A stretch of DNA of 64,000 bases, from NCBI GenBank assembly GCA_965203565.1, contig OZ241896.1:3658001-3722000 (forward strand), given 5' to 3'. Below the pieces are notes generated by a model. That model was not told the origin of the DNA and did not search any database. It was given only the letters and a program-made list of their open reading frames with translations. Origin of the DNA: JAAXGX01 sp965203565 (lineage in GTDB: Bacteria > Acidobacteriota > Vicinamibacteria > Vicinamibacterales > UBA8438). Below, piece after piece: positions 43,105-51,886 of this stretch; the stretch's first letter is position 1; each line of letters starts with the position of its first letter. The translations under genes were made by a program, and so were the position numbers.

Positions 43105-43923
43105 GTGCTCTCAAGACTGATCCGCACGCTGACGGCGGCGGCCGCGCACCGGGCCGTCGCGCGGGAGGTCGCCGCCGCGCTGGCGCGCGGGGCGTTCGAC
43201 GACGCGAAACGGATGGCGCGCACCATGAGCGGGTCCTCGGACCTCCAGGCGGAGAAAGTCGTCTCTCACAAGCATCGGTTCGTCTGGCTGTGCAACCCGA
43301 AGGCGGCGTCGCGCAGCATCAAGACGACGCTGCTCGACGCCGACCCCGCGGCCGAAGTCCACGAAGCGAGCATGTCCGACCTGTACGCGAGGCGCCCGGA
43401 AGTACGAAGCTACTACAGTTTCGCGTTCGTCAGGCATCCGTTCACCCGGGCCCTGTCGTTCCATTCCGAGCTGCACTTCTCTTCCCGGATCTGCGCGGGA
43501 GAGCAACTCCCCGTCAAGGAGGCGAAACGCCGGGCCATTCTCGCCCGGTGCTACGGACTGGCGGGCACGAACGATTTCGACGCCTATTGCCGGTGGCTGA
43601 ACACGCCCTGGGGATCGGACGCCTTCGCCGATCGGCACTTCCTGTCCCAGCACGTCCAGATCCGTCTCGACGACCGCCGCCTGCCCGATTTCGTCGGCCG
43701 GTTCGAGAACCTCGACGCGGACTTCCGCCGGGTCGGCGCGCGCCTCGGCATCGATGCGCCGGCGCTGCCGGTGCTGAACACGCTGGCGGGATGGCAGGCG
43801 CCGCCGGAGGCGCTGGCGTCCGCCCGATCCGCGGCGGAGGCCCGCCTCACGGAGCAGAACAAGGCGCTGCTGCGCGCACGGTACGCGGAGGACTTGGCGC
43901 TGTACGGCTATCCGCCGGCCTGA
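43105..43923 (+). CDS. carbohydrate sulfotransferase-like protein (sulfotransferase family 2)
   Basis: 272 residues from GTG 43105. The PAPS-binding 5'-phosphosulfate loop is FVWLCNPKAASRSIKTT and the 3'-phosphate loop is FAFVRHPFTRALSFHSE, the usual pair in HNK-1/heparan-type sulfotransferases. The start is a weak GTG with GGAT about 10 bases upstream. It would transfer sulfate from PAPS onto sugars, most likely the glycan made by the adjacent glycosyltransferases. A REP-like repeat immediately follows the stop codon. Confidence 0.83.
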   Translation: MLSRLIRTLTAAAAHRAVAREVAAALARGAFDDAKRMARTMSGSSDLQAEKVVSHKHRFVWLCNPKAASRSIKTTLLDADPAAEVHEASMSDLYARRPEVRSYYSFAFVRHPFTRALSFHSELHFSSRICAGEQLPVKEAKRRAILARCYGLAGTNDFDAYCRWLNTPWGSDAFADRHFLSQHVQIRLDDRRLPDFVGRFENLDADFRRVGARLGIDAPALPVLNTLAGWQAPPEALASARSAAEARLTEQNKALLRARYAEDLALYGYPPA

Positions 43924-43925
43924 CG

Positions 43926-43958
43926 GCCCGCGCAGGAAACCCCGCTGCATTCGAGCGG
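43926..43958 (-). repeat. REP-like repeat, third copy
   Basis: Two bases after the sulfotransferase stop lies GCCCGCGCAGGAAACCCCGC then TGCATTCGAGCGG, the inverse of the tail of the units near 13.1 and 13.4 kb (GCCGCTCGAATGCAGCGGG...). One or two bases of the central hairpin are changed. Its placement after a stop codon is the same as for the 13352-13443 copy. Confidence 0.7.
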
Positions 43959-43969
43959 TTGAGCGGCGC

Positions 43970-45253
43970 ATGAACGTCCGGCTCGCCTACGGCCGCGGGC
44001 GGCTCGCGGTCGACTTTCCCGACGACCGGACGACGGTGCTGGCGCCGTCCTGGGAAAAAGGCCTGGAGGACGAAGCGGCGGCCATCCGCGGCGCTCTCCG
44101 GGCGCCGATGGGCGCGCCGCCGCTCGCGGCGCTCGTCGGACCCGGCCGGACGGTCGCCATCGCGATCTGCGACGCCACGCGGCCGATGCCGAGCCGCACG
44201 CTGCTCCCGGTGCTGCTCGGCGAGTTGCGGCGCGTGCCCGACGACCGGATCGTCATCCTGGTCGCCACCGGGACGCATCGCGCCACCCGCCGCGGCGAAC
44301 GGGTCGACATGCTCGGCGCGCCGATCGTCGACCGATACCGGATCGTCGACCACGACGCGTTCGACGACGCCGGGCTGGTTCACCTCGGCGAGGTCAAGCC
44401 GCGCGTGCCGGTCTGGCTCAACCGGGAATGGGTCGAAGCCGACGTGCGGATCACGACCGGCTTCGTCGAACCGCACTTCTTCGCCGGCTTCAGCGGCGGT
44501 CCGAAGCTGGTCGCTCCCGGTCTGGCCGGGTTCCGCACGACGATGCGGCTCCACGACGCGGAGATGATCGGCGACCCGAACGCCCGGTGGGGCGTCACCG
44601 AAGGCAACCCGATCCACGACGCCATCCGCCGCATCGCCGCACAGGTCGGCGTGCAGTTCAGCGTCGACGTGGCGATTGACCGCGACCGGCGGATCACCGC
44701 GGTGGCCGCCGGCGAGATCTTCGCCGTCCACCGGTCGATGGCGGCGCGGGTGAAGCGGAGCGCGATGCAGGCGTTCGAGGCGCCGTTCGACGTCGTGGTG
44801 ACGACCAACAGCGGCTACCCGCTCGACCAGAACCTGTACCAGACGGTGAAGGGACTGTCGGCGGCGGCGCAGGTCGTCAAGGACGGCGGCGCCATCGTGT
44901 GCGCCTCGGAATGCGCGGACGGGCTGCCGGACCACGGCGAATACCGGCGGATCCTGCGCGAGCGGTCAAGTCCCGAGGCGCTGCTGGAGATGATCCGGGC
45001 GCCGGGGCACGCCCGTCACGATCAGTGGGAAGTGCAGATCCAGGCGCAGATCCAGCAGCGCGCGGCGGTGTTCCTCAAGGCCGGCGGCCTCTTGCCCGAC
45101 GCCGTGCGCGCGGCCCACCTGACGCCGATAGACGACGTAGGGGCGGCGACGCGCGCACTGCTCGACCGGGCCGGGCCCGATGCGCGCCTGTGCGTGCTGC
45201 CCGAAGGTCCCCGTACGATCCCGTTCCTGACCGCCTCTGCCGGTCAGGCGTAG
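43970..45253 (+). CDS. larA: nickel-dependent lactate racemase-like protein (LarA/DUF2088)
   Basis: 427 residues. N-terminal domain motif AICDATRPMPSRTLLPVL, then VATGTHRATRRGE and the central FVEPHFFAGFSGGPKLVAPG, where a Lys would hold the pyridinium-thioester nickel pincer cofactor of LarA. The later GYPLDQNLYQTVKGLSAAA is the DUF2088 C-terminal signature. LarA homologues racemise or epimerise several 2-hydroxyacids, so the substrate is not certain. Cofactor-building larB, larC and larE are not in the window. The last bases overlap the convergent MaoC gene by 10 bp. Confidence 0.83.
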   Translation: MNVRLAYGRGRLAVDFPDDRTTVLAPSWEKGLEDEAAAIRGALRAPMGAPPLAALVGPGRTVAIAICDATRPMPSRTLLPVLLGELRRVPDDRIVILVATGTHRATRRGERVDMLGAPIVDRYRIVDHDAFDDAGLVHLGEVKPRVPVWLNREWVEADVRITTGFVEPHFFAGFSGGPKLVAPGLAGFRTTMRLHDAEMIGDPNARWGVTEGNPIHDAIRRIAAQVGVQFSVDVAIDRDRRITAVAAGEIFAVHRSMAARVKRSAMQAFEAPFDVVVTTNSGYPLDQNLYQTVKGLSAAAQVVKDGGAIVCASECADGLPDHGEYRRILRERSSPEALLEMIRAPGHARHDQWEVQIQAQIQQRAAVFLKAGGLLPDAVRAAHLTPIDDVGAATRALLDRAGPDARLCVLPEGPRTIPFLTASAGQA

Positions 45254-45702
45254 ACGAGGGTGATCAGATCGGCCACGCACGCCGGCCGGGCGCTTCCCTC
45301 GGCCGACACGACGCACGAGCTGGTCAGGCGCAGCGCATCGGGCTGCACGCGCCTGGCCGCAACCAGCGTCTCGACGCCGCGCACCCGCGCGCCGACCGCC
45401 ACCGGCGTGATGAACCGCACCCGGTCGAGGCCGTAGTTGATGGTGCGGGTCACGCCGCGGAGGTCGAGGATCTCCGCCCGGAACCGGACGACCAGCGACA
45501 GGGTGAAGAACCCCTGCACGATCGGACCGCCGGTCGGCAGCTCCCGCGCGGCGCGCTCCGCGTCGAGATGGATCCACTGGTGGTCGCCGGTCACGTCGGA
45601 GAACGCGGCGACCATCTCCGGCGTGATGCGCACCCATCCGCTCACGCCGAGCTCGACGCCGACCAGCCGCTCCAATCCGCCGAGGCCGTGAACCACCCGC
45701 AT
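45244..45702 (-). CDS. MaoC-like (R)-hydratase family protein
   Basis: 152 residues forming one hot-dog domain. The hydratase-2 motif is FSDVTGDHQWIHLDAERA, with Asp and His of the catalytic pair, followed by GPIVQGFFTLSLV. The C-terminal part has YGLDRVRFITPVAVGARVRG. It likely adds or removes water at an enoyl-CoA double bond. A monodomain of this size fits R-specific enoyl-CoA hydratases. Its substrate is unknown. Confidence 0.85.
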   Translation of the reverse strand: MRVVHGLGGLERLVGVELGVSGWVRITPEMVAAFSDVTGDHQWIHLDAERAARELPTGGPIVQGFFTLSLVVRFRAEILDLRGVTRTINYGLDRVRFITPVAVGARVRGVETLVAARRVQPDALRLTSSCVVSAEGSARPACVADLITLVYA

Positions 45703-45717
45703 CCGCCGCCCTTGTCA

Positions 45718-45776
45718 CTCACGCCTTGTCAGCCGGACGCCTCACCGCTCTCGGCGCGGCGTGCTGGATCGCGTCA
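45718..45776 (+). repeat. dispersed repeat family 2, copy 3
   Basis: CTCACGCCTTGTCAGCCGGA then CGCCTCACCGCTCTCGGCGC. It lies between the MaoC start and the stop of the next minus-strand gene, and its last three bases are that stop codon. It matches the copies at 13.3 and 35.1 kb. Confidence 0.7.
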
Positions 45777-46115
45777 GAAAGGCTTCAGCACGACCACCGC
45801 GACCGCGAGCAGCACGGCCAGCACGGCGACGGCCGTCAGGGGCCGGCGCTGCGCGGGACGGCGCAGCGCCACGCCGGTGAGCGCCGCCAGGGCGACCCAC
45901 GCCGCGATCTTGACCACCACCCAGCCGGGGAACCCGAACCGGCCGATTCCGAGCAGTCCGAACCCGCTGACCAGCGCCGCCGCCGCCGCGACGCCGGACC
46001 AGATCAGCAGGAAGCGGCGGTTGTCCGGCTGCGGCGCCGCCAGGGCCGCGAACGTCGTCCCGGCGAGCATCATGACCGAGAACAGGTGGAGGATCTGGTA
46101 GAACTGGAACGGCAT
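45774..46115 (-). CDS. small four-helix membrane protein
   Basis: 113 residues, with helices at LHLFSVMMLAGTTFAALA, FLLIWSGVAAAAALVSGFGLL, GWVVVKIAAWVALAALTGV and LTAVAVLAVLLAVAVVVL. The start MPFQFYQILHLFSVM with a His in helix 1 is reminiscent of small SirB-type or cytochrome-related membrane proteins. I cannot assign a function. It precedes the MaoC gene on the same strand and follows the secreted protein gene. Confidence 0.65.
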   Translation of the reverse strand: MPFQFYQILHLFSVMMLAGTTFAALAAPQPDNRRFLLIWSGVAAAAALVSGFGLLGIGRFGFPGWVVVKIAAWVALAALTGVALRRPAQRRPLTAVAVLAVLLAVAVVVLKPF

Positions 46116-46143
46116 CGTGCGACCTTTCCGCGGCGCCTGTCGC

Positions 46144-46899
46144 CTACCGGGAGCCGGCCGGGATGGCCGAGTAGCTGAGCTCGGCGTCGTAACGCAGCAC
46201 GGTCCGCTCGATCGAAGTCACCACGCCGGCGAGGCGGGCGGCGGCGGAACCGGCGTCCTCCCCGAACGCCCTGGCCACGAGCGACGGCTGCTCGAGCTGC
46301 GCGAAGCTCGAGTAGTTCTCGACGACGAGCCATGAAGTGGGGCCCGGTCCGAACACCCGCTCGTACACGCCGAAGACCAGGTTGGCGCCGGCGAACGCGG
46401 GCAGACTCGACAGCATGAACTCTTCCCAGTCCGCGCCGCGGCCGGGCGCCACTTCGAGGGCGGTGACCCGCGCCAGCGACAGCCCGCCCACCTCGTCCGC
46501 CTCGACGCTGACGTCCGGCCGGTACCGCATGGCGTACCGCTTCCGCGAGACCGTCAGCCGCCGGATCCGGTCGACCAGCCGCAGCCGCTTGTCCGGCTCC
46601 AGGACCCGTGCGAGCGGGCCGCCCGTGTCGTACTGGGCGAGGCTGGTCATCGGCGTCACGAGCTGCAGCTCGTAGCTGTTGCCGAACTCGGCCACCCGCC
46701 AGACCGAGCGCCACGGCACGCCGGCCTGCTGGAGCGTCGGGTTGACCTCTTCGATCTGCAGGTCGACGTAGTCGTCCAGGCGGTTGGGCACGACGCTCAC
46801 GACGTCGACCTGCATCCACTGGGTCTCCTGCGCCTGCGCCGGGGCGACGAACGCGAGGCTCAGGAGCAGGACGCCGCCGATCCGGATCTTCACGGCCAT
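46144..46899 (-). CDS. secreted protein of unknown function
   Basis: 251 residues with a clear signal peptide (IGGVLLLSLAFVAPAQA). The mature part is about 228 residues. Two similar halves may exist, each with a pattern like VDVVSVVPNRLDDYVDLQIE and VTALEVAPGRGADWEEFMLS, resembling tandem dimeric alpha-beta barrel (NIPSNAP or antibiotic monooxygenase-like) folds. No catalytic residues stand out. It is followed 28 bp later by the four-helix membrane protein. Confidence 0.65.
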   Translation of the reverse strand: MAVKIRIGGVLLLSLAFVAPAQAQETQWMQVDVVSVVPNRLDDYVDLQIEEVNPTLQQAGVPWRSVWRVAEFGNSYELQLVTPMTSLAQYDTGGPLARVLEPDKRLRLVDRIRRLTVSRKRYAMRYRPDVSVEADEVGGLSLARVTALEVAPGRGADWEEFMLSSLPAFAGANLVFGVYERVFGPGPTSWLVVENYSSFAQLEQPSLVARAFGEDAGSAAARLAGVVTSIERTVLRYDAELSYSAIPAGSR

Positions 46900-46987
46900 G
46901 CTCGTCCTTTCCTCGAAGGCGCGGCCCGCGCGCGCCGCGCGCCCTACTGTATCACCCTCGCCAGGGCGCCATCACGGGGGCTGCTTG

Positions 46988-48025
46988 CTACCGGGCGGCG
47001 GCCTCCTCCGCGCGCGCGCCGGCCAGGATCCCTTCCATGGCGTAGTTCCCCTCGTGGCAGGCGTACTCGAACAGGGCGTCTTCGGCCTCCGACTTCTTGA
47101 GCGGGATCATCAGCGTCCAGGGGCGCGTCCAGGTGTCGGGGTCGTCGAACGTGACGGTGTACTCGATCGTCTCCGGCCCCACGCGGGCGAGGCGCTCGGT
47201 GACCCGCCGGTTCGGGGAGGCGCCCCGCAGGCTCGACCCCGGCGCGTAGTTGGTCGTCTCGATCACCAGGGCGTCGCCTTCCCACCGGCCGCGCGAGTCG
47301 CCGTGCCACTGCCGGATCGTCTCGTCGAGATGCGCCCGGCCGCCGATCGGGATGATGCGGGCGTCGTGGATCAGCTCCTGCAGGATCACGACGTGGCCGG
47401 CGGTCTGCACGATCTGGAAGTAGCTGTTGTAGCCGGCCAGGAGGTTCGGCACGCCGAACGTCATGCACCGTTCGGTGAGCGGCAGGCTCTCGGGTCCGGC
47501 CGGCCCGCCGTCAGGCCGCCGGCGCGCGCCGAGCCGCTGCTGCGCGGCTTCCGTCATCGGGGGAAGGCGGCCGTCCGGCGGGTCGACGATGAGCGACGTC
47601 CGCTCGTCGAGCTCGCGCTCGGCCAGCCAGAACGAGTTGTAGTTTCCCGTCCCGGCGTCGAACTCGCGGAAGTCCGGGTCTTCGAGCGCCTGCTGGATGA
47701 GCAGGTCGCCGAGCAGGTTGCCGGCCTGCTCGCTCTCGCGCAGCGCGGCGGCGCGCCGCCGCAGCTCGGCCAGCTCCTCGTCGGTCAGCGTTTCCTTCCC
47801 GGCAAGCGTCTCCGGACGCTCCAGCGGCGTCGCGGTGTTGTTCGACCAGATCCCCTGCAGATCGGGCCGGCCGTCGGGCGTGCGGGGCGCCGTCCAGTCC
47901 TGCGCCCGCTCCTGCCCGCCCGCGGCGCCCGCTTCCGGCGCGGCGACTGCGGCCAGGGCGGCCGTCAGCACGGTCAGACCGAATACGACGACGGGCCGGC
48001 GACGTGACGTCAGGTTTTTCGGCAT
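46988..48025 (-). CDS. secreted protein of an Acidobacteria-expanded family
   Basis: 345 residues with a long signal peptide ending near PEAGAAGG. The mature protein begins DWTAPRTPDGRPDLQGIWSN, then TATPLERPETLAGKETLTDE, with later RWEGDALVIETTNY and LARVGPETIEYTVTFDDPDT. Proteins with this exact opening form large paralogous groups in Acidobacteriota such as Solibacter and Vicinamibacter relatives. Function is unknown. It is one of the best taxonomic clues in the window. Confidence 0.8.
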   Translation of the reverse strand: MPKNLTSRRRPVVVFGLTVLTAALAAVAAPEAGAAGGQERAQDWTAPRTPDGRPDLQGIWSNNTATPLERPETLAGKETLTDEELAELRRRAAALRESEQAGNLLGDLLIQQALEDPDFREFDAGTGNYNSFWLAERELDERTSLIVDPPDGRLPPMTEAAQQRLGARRRPDGGPAGPESLPLTERCMTFGVPNLLAGYNSYFQIVQTAGHVVILQELIHDARIIPIGGRAHLDETIRQWHGDSRGRWEGDALVIETTNYAPGSSLRGASPNRRVTERLARVGPETIEYTVTFDDPDTWTRPWTLMIPLKKSEAEDALFEYACHEGNYAMEGILAGARAEEAAAR

Positions 48026-48196
48026 GCGTCAACACCTCGTTTTCAGCACCGCGGTTTTCGTATGCCAATAGTCTTGAGGAGTTTCGGGGGCGGATGCAAG
48101 CCCCGGCGAGCATTCGCGCCGGATATGCGTATAATGGTTTCCCGAATGCTCGTGACCCCGGGCGGTCGGCGGCGCCGCCGCCGGCCGCGATGCCGG

Positions 48197-49669
48197 ATGG
48201 CGATGCGCGCCCTCCCGGCGGCCGCGGTGGTGCTGGCCGTCGGCGCGGCGGGAGGAGTCGCCCCGGCTCATGCGCAGGAGGCGTCGCCCGGCGGCGGCGC
48301 CGCACTGACCGAACGGTCGGCGTACTACCACGCGCGCGCCCGATTCGAGGCCGATCTCGCGGCGCTCGACGAGGCCCGGCCGGCCTACCCGTTCTGGCGG
48401 CACATCTTCACCGTTCCGGACGGCCACGTCGTCTACGGCAGCGCCACGGACGGCCGGCTGCTCGCCACCTTCCCGTCGCGCGGCGACTGGAAGCGCGAAG
48501 GGGTCTGGGCCGATCCCGCGCTGGCCGAGACGCTGGCCGGCCGGCGGCTGCCGCGCCGCCTCCGCGACCGCCGGCGCGAGGTGGCGGAGGCGTTCGAGCC
48601 GATGGTGGGTCCGGTGGTGCACAACCCGACCCGGGGGCGGTTTCTCGCGCCCCACGCCGAACGGAACGGCGGCTTCCTGAGCGAATGGGGCGCGATCTAC
48701 GAGCGGTTCGGCGTGCCGGCCGAGATCGGCCTGGCCCAGGCGATCGTCGAGTCGGGGCTCAACGGCCGGGCGCGGTCCCGGGCGCGCGCGCTCGGCTTCT
48801 GCCAGTGGCTTCCGCGCAACTGGAGCCTGCTGAAGCGTCTTTCGCCGCACGTGATCGAGGTGTACAACCAGACTACGCAGGCGCCGTTCTGCGCCGCGCA
48901 TCTCTCCATACTGGCGACGATGTACGGCAGCTTCATCCCCGCGCTGTCGGAGCATCACGCCGGCGGCGTGAACGTCGGACGCACGGTGATCAACGGCGAG
49001 CGGCTCGGCGGCCAGGACATGCGCGAGCAGTACCTGATGGGCTCCGATTTCGCGCGCGACCTGCGCGCAATCTCGATCCGGCGCTACAAGGCGCTCTTCC
49101 GCACGTACGGCCGGCGCTCGGCGCTGTACGCGGAGATGGTCTTCGGCAACATCGGCAACGTGCGCCGGCTGATGCGCGAGACGCCGCAGTCGAAGATCTT
49201 CGCCATGCGCGTGCCGAAGAGCACGCCGCTGTCGGTGGTGACGAAGCGCAGCGGCCTGTCGCGCACCGAGGTGAAGCGGTACAACCCGGCGCTGGTCCGG
49301 CGGGTGCCGGCGCGGGCCAACGTCTACCTGCCCGAGTACGTCGAGGAGCTCGGCCCCGACGTCTCGTTCTGGCGTCGGCCGCCGAGCCCGGAGTACGCCG
49401 CCGTCCTCAACGACTTCGTGCAGCTCGACGCCACGCTGGAGCAGTGGCACGACGAGTCGTTCCGGACGACGCTGCGCGCCTTCCAGCAGCGTTTCAGCGG
49501 TACCGGCTCCGAAGAGGGGGCGGTGATGGCCACGACGCTGGCGTTCGTCAGCAGCAGCCTGACCAGGAGCCGGCGGGCCGCCATCCTCGAAGAGTTCCGC
49601 GCGAGCCGGCGCGTGCGCCGGTTGTTCGAACGCGGCCTCCGCGAACGGGCGGAACAGGCCGGCTCGTAA
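48197..49669 (+). CDS. membrane-bound lytic transglycosylase with LysM-type repeat (MltD-like)
   Basis: About 490 residues from Met at 48197, which gives a clean signal peptide (MAMRALPAAAVVLAVGAAGG); ATGs at 48125 and 48134 add an Arg-rich lead. The SLT catalytic region reads EIGLAQAIVESGLNGRARSR with the presumed Glu at about residue 183, followed by GFCQWLPRNWSLLKRL. A LysM-like stretch (VPKSTPLSVVTKRSGLSRTE, then YLPEYVEELG) follows and would bind peptidoglycan. It cleaves glycan strands in the wall. A C-terminal 120-residue helical tail is not recognised. Confidence 0.82.
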   Translation: MAMRALPAAAVVLAVGAAGGVAPAHAQEASPGGGAALTERSAYYHARARFEADLAALDEARPAYPFWRHIFTVPDGHVVYGSATDGRLLATFPSRGDWKREGVWADPALAETLAGRRLPRRLRDRRREVAEAFEPMVGPVVHNPTRGRFLAPHAERNGGFLSEWGAIYERFGVPAEIGLAQAIVESGLNGRARSRARALGFCQWLPRNWSLLKRLSPHVIEVYNQTTQAPFCAAHLSILATMYGSFIPALSEHHAGGVNVGRTVINGERLGGQDMREQYLMGSDFARDLRAISIRRYKALFRTYGRRSALYAEMVFGNIGNVRRLMRETPQSKIFAMRVPKSTPLSVVTKRSGLSRTEVKRYNPALVRRVPARANVYLPEYVEELGPDVSFWRRPPSPEYAAVLNDFVQLDATLEQWHDESFRTTLRAFQQRFSGTGSEEGAVMATTLAFVSSSLTRSRRAAILEEFRASRRVRRLFERGLRERAEQAGS

Positions 49670-49684
49670 CGGCGCGCGCGTCCG

Positions 49685-50179
49685 TCAGTCGCTCGTCTCG
49701 TCCCAGTGCGCGCGCATCTCGTAGAAGGTGTAGGAGGCGGTCCAGGCGATCAGCACCAGGCCGGTGACCGCTTCGGAGACGGCCAGAAGCTGACCGTTGC
49801 GCATGGGCACGACGTCGCCGAAGCCGAGCGAGGTGTACACGGAGCCGGAGAAGTAGACGACGTCGATCGGCGTCGGCGCCTCGATCGACAGCTCGACCAC
49901 CCCGGCCCGGATCAGCGCGTACCAGCCGAAGCCGAACAGGACCACTTCGGCGAGGTGCGCCACCAGCGCCAGCACGACCGCCAGCGCGACCCCCACGCGC
50001 GCCGACCCCGACACGGCGCGAACCACCGCCGACGTGGCCACCAGCGACTCGTAGTGCAGACCGACCGCCAGCACCGACAGGGCCGCCGCGACGACGATGG
50101 TCACGACCATGATGCAGGGGGAGGCTAGCACAATGCCGCGCAGCGCGGGCTGTGCGGATTCGGCGCCCGTCCCGTCCAT
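49685..50179 (-). CDS. two-helix ion channel (Ion_trans_2)
   Basis: 164 residues from ATG 50179; Met at about 50110 could be an internal start. Three to four helices surround a pore loop with YTSLGFGDVVPMRN, the K+-channel-like selectivity filter (S/T-x-G-F/Y-G-D). Channels of this type conduct K+ or other cations and usually act as tetramers. There is no RCK or cyclic-nucleotide domain. An open frame running far upstream on this strand is antisense to other genes and is not part of it. Confidence 0.82.
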   Translation of the reverse strand: MDGTGAESAQPALRGIVLASPCIMVVTIVVAAALSVLAVGLHYESLVATSAVVRAVSGSARVGVALAVVLALVAHLAEVVLFGFGWYALIRAGVVELSIEAPTPIDVVYFSGSVYTSLGFGDVVPMRNGQLLAVSEAVTGLVLIAWTASYTFYEMRAHWDETSD

Positions 50180-50221
50180 GCTATGCTGGCCGCGGGATGA
50201 GGCCGATGGAGACGGAGACCC

Positions 50222-50962
50222 GTGGCGCCGCCTGACACGGTCGAACCGCGTCACCAGTCGGGAGGTCTGGCCGTCGCCCTGGCCAAGCTCGATCTCGACG
50301 CCCTGACCGTCGCCGACGCCGTGGCCGACGTCGCCGCCATGGCCGGCGAGAACGTCACGACGGCCATCCGCGCGGACCTCAAGGAGTTCCGGGCCGAGGT
50401 CAACGCCCGCTTCGAGGCGTTCGGCGCCGAGGTCAACGCCCGCTTCGAGACGTTCGACGCCAAGTTCAACGCCCGCTTCGAGACGTTCAGCGCCGAAGTC
50501 AACGCCCGCTTCGAGGCGTTGCAGGGCGAAATCGCCAAGCTCGGCTCCGAAACGAACGCCCGCTTCGAGGCGCTGAGCGCCAATACCGACGCCCGCTTCG
50601 AGACGTTGCAGGGCGAGATCGCCAAGCTCGGCTCCGAAACGAACGCCCGCTTCGAGGCGCTGAGCGCCAATACCGGCGCCGGCTTCGAGACGTTCGGCGC
50701 CGCAGTCAACGCCCGCTTCGAGACGTTCGGCGCCGCAGTCAACGCCCGCTTCGAGACGCTGGGCGCCAATACCGACGCCCGCTTCGAGACGTTCGGCGCC
50801 AACACCGACGCCCGTTTCGAGGCCGTCATGGAATCGATCCGGTCGCTGCGGCGCGAACTCCAGTCGGTGCAGCGCGAATTGGCCACGCTCCGCTGGATGA
50901 TCGGGGTGGGCTTCACCCTGCTGAGCATCTTTCTCGCCCTGTCGACGTTTCTCCGCGGGTGA
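50222..50962 (+). CDS. hendecad-repeat coiled-coil protein with C-terminal membrane anchor
   Basis: 246 residues from GTG 50222 (GGAGA upstream). The centre holds about twelve 11- or 18-residue units built on NARFETFGAEV, for example NARFEAF, NARFETF, NARFEAL and DARFETL. Eleven-residue spacing indicates a right-handed or straight coiled coil. The 18-residue units insert QGEIAKLGSET, the 7-residue extension. The DNA repeats at 33 bp are highly alike, so units have been recently homogenised. The end, LRWMIGVGFTLLSIFLALST, is one membrane helix. It resembles DUF1640-type proteins. Role unknown. Confidence 0.72.
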   Translation: MAPPDTVEPRHQSGGLAVALAKLDLDALTVADAVADVAAMAGENVTTAIRADLKEFRAEVNARFEAFGAEVNARFETFDAKFNARFETFSAEVNARFEALQGEIAKLGSETNARFEALSANTDARFETLQGEIAKLGSETNARFEALSANTGAGFETFGAAVNARFETFGAAVNARFETLGANTDARFETFGANTDARFEAVMESIRSLRRELQSVQRELATLRWMIGVGFTLLSIFLALSTFLRG

Positions 50963-50983
50963 CGGGTGGACGCGGGCCGCGCC

Positions 50984-51865
50984 ATGCGCAGGAAGCGGGC
51001 GTTCGTGCTGGGCCTGCTGACGGGCGCCGGGGCCGTCGCCGCGGCCGCGGCGGGCGGGACGCAGGAGGATGCGCGCCCGGTCGCCATCCAGTCGATGGAC
51101 GTCGGCGAGAACCTGTACGTCATCAGCGGCGGCGGCGGCCATACGGCGCTGCTCGTCACCGACGGCCACGGCGCCGTGCTGGTCGATACGAAGAACCCGG
51201 GGTGGGGACCGTCCGTCCTCGATGCGGTGCGCGCCGTGACCGATCAGCCGGTGACCACCATCATCAACACGCACGCGCACGGCGACCACGTGGGCGGCAA
51301 CGCGCATTTTTCGGAGGCGGTCCGCATCGTCGCGCACGAGAACGCGCGGGCGGAGATGGCAGGTTCGGAGCCGACCGAGACGTTTAGCGAAACCCTCTCG
51401 CTCTTCGAGGGACGCGACCGGATCGACCTCCACCACTTCGGTCCGGCCCATACGGGCGGCGACACTATCGTGGTCTTCCCCGCGCTGGGCGCGGCGCACG
51501 TCGGCGATCTGTTCGCGCGGAAGGCCGCGCCGTACGTCGACCGCGCAAGAGGCGGCAGCGGCGTGTCGTACCCGGAGACGCTGGCGCGGGCCGCGGCCCG
51601 GATCGAGGGCGTCAGCCGGGTGATTCCCGGCCATGCGCCGCCCCCGCCCGGCAGCCCCGTGCGGGGCTGGACCACCTGGGACGACTTTCGGGAGTACGCC
51701 GCGTTCACCCGGGATCTGCTCGACGCCGCGCGCGCGGCGTTCGAGGCCGGCCGGAGCGTGGACGAAGCCGCAGCCGGCCTCGACCTCGGGGAGCGGTACC
51801 CCGACTACGACCTGGAGCAGGCCGGGCGCGCGGTGCAGGCGATCTACGACGAGCTGCGGCAGTAG
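50984..51865 (+). CDS. exported metallo-beta-lactamase-fold hydrolase
   Basis: 293 residues from ATG 50984 (GTG 50966 is an alternative). A signal region (FVLGLLTGAGAVAAAAAG) precedes the fold. The metal site is NTHAHGDHVGG (H-x-H-x-D-H), with GPAHTGGDTIV and HVGDLF carrying further ligands and IPGHAPPP the last His. Members act as lactonases, thioesterases or sulfatases; the sequence does not tell which. It lies 21 bp after the coiled-coil gene and 21 bp before the PQQ propeller gene, so the three may be an operon. Confidence 0.85.
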   Translation: MRRKRAFVLGLLTGAGAVAAAAAGGTQEDARPVAIQSMDVGENLYVISGGGGHTALLVTDGHGAVLVDTKNPGWGPSVLDAVRAVTDQPVTTIINTHAHGDHVGGNAHFSEAVRIVAHENARAEMAGSEPTETFSETLSLFEGRDRIDLHHFGPAHTGGDTIVVFPALGAAHVGDLFARKAAPYVDRARGGSGVSYPETLARAAARIEGVSRVIPGHAPPPPGSPVRGWTTWDDFREYAAFTRDLLDAARAAFEAGRSVDEAAAGLDLGERYPDYDLEQAGRAVQAIYDELRQ

Positions 51866-51886
51866 GCGCACGTCAATCGACGAGGG

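Noticed and set aside
50380..50830. CRISPR-like array of 33-bp repeats
   Set aside because: The repeats are contiguous, in frame, code for an 11-residue unit and have no unique spacers.
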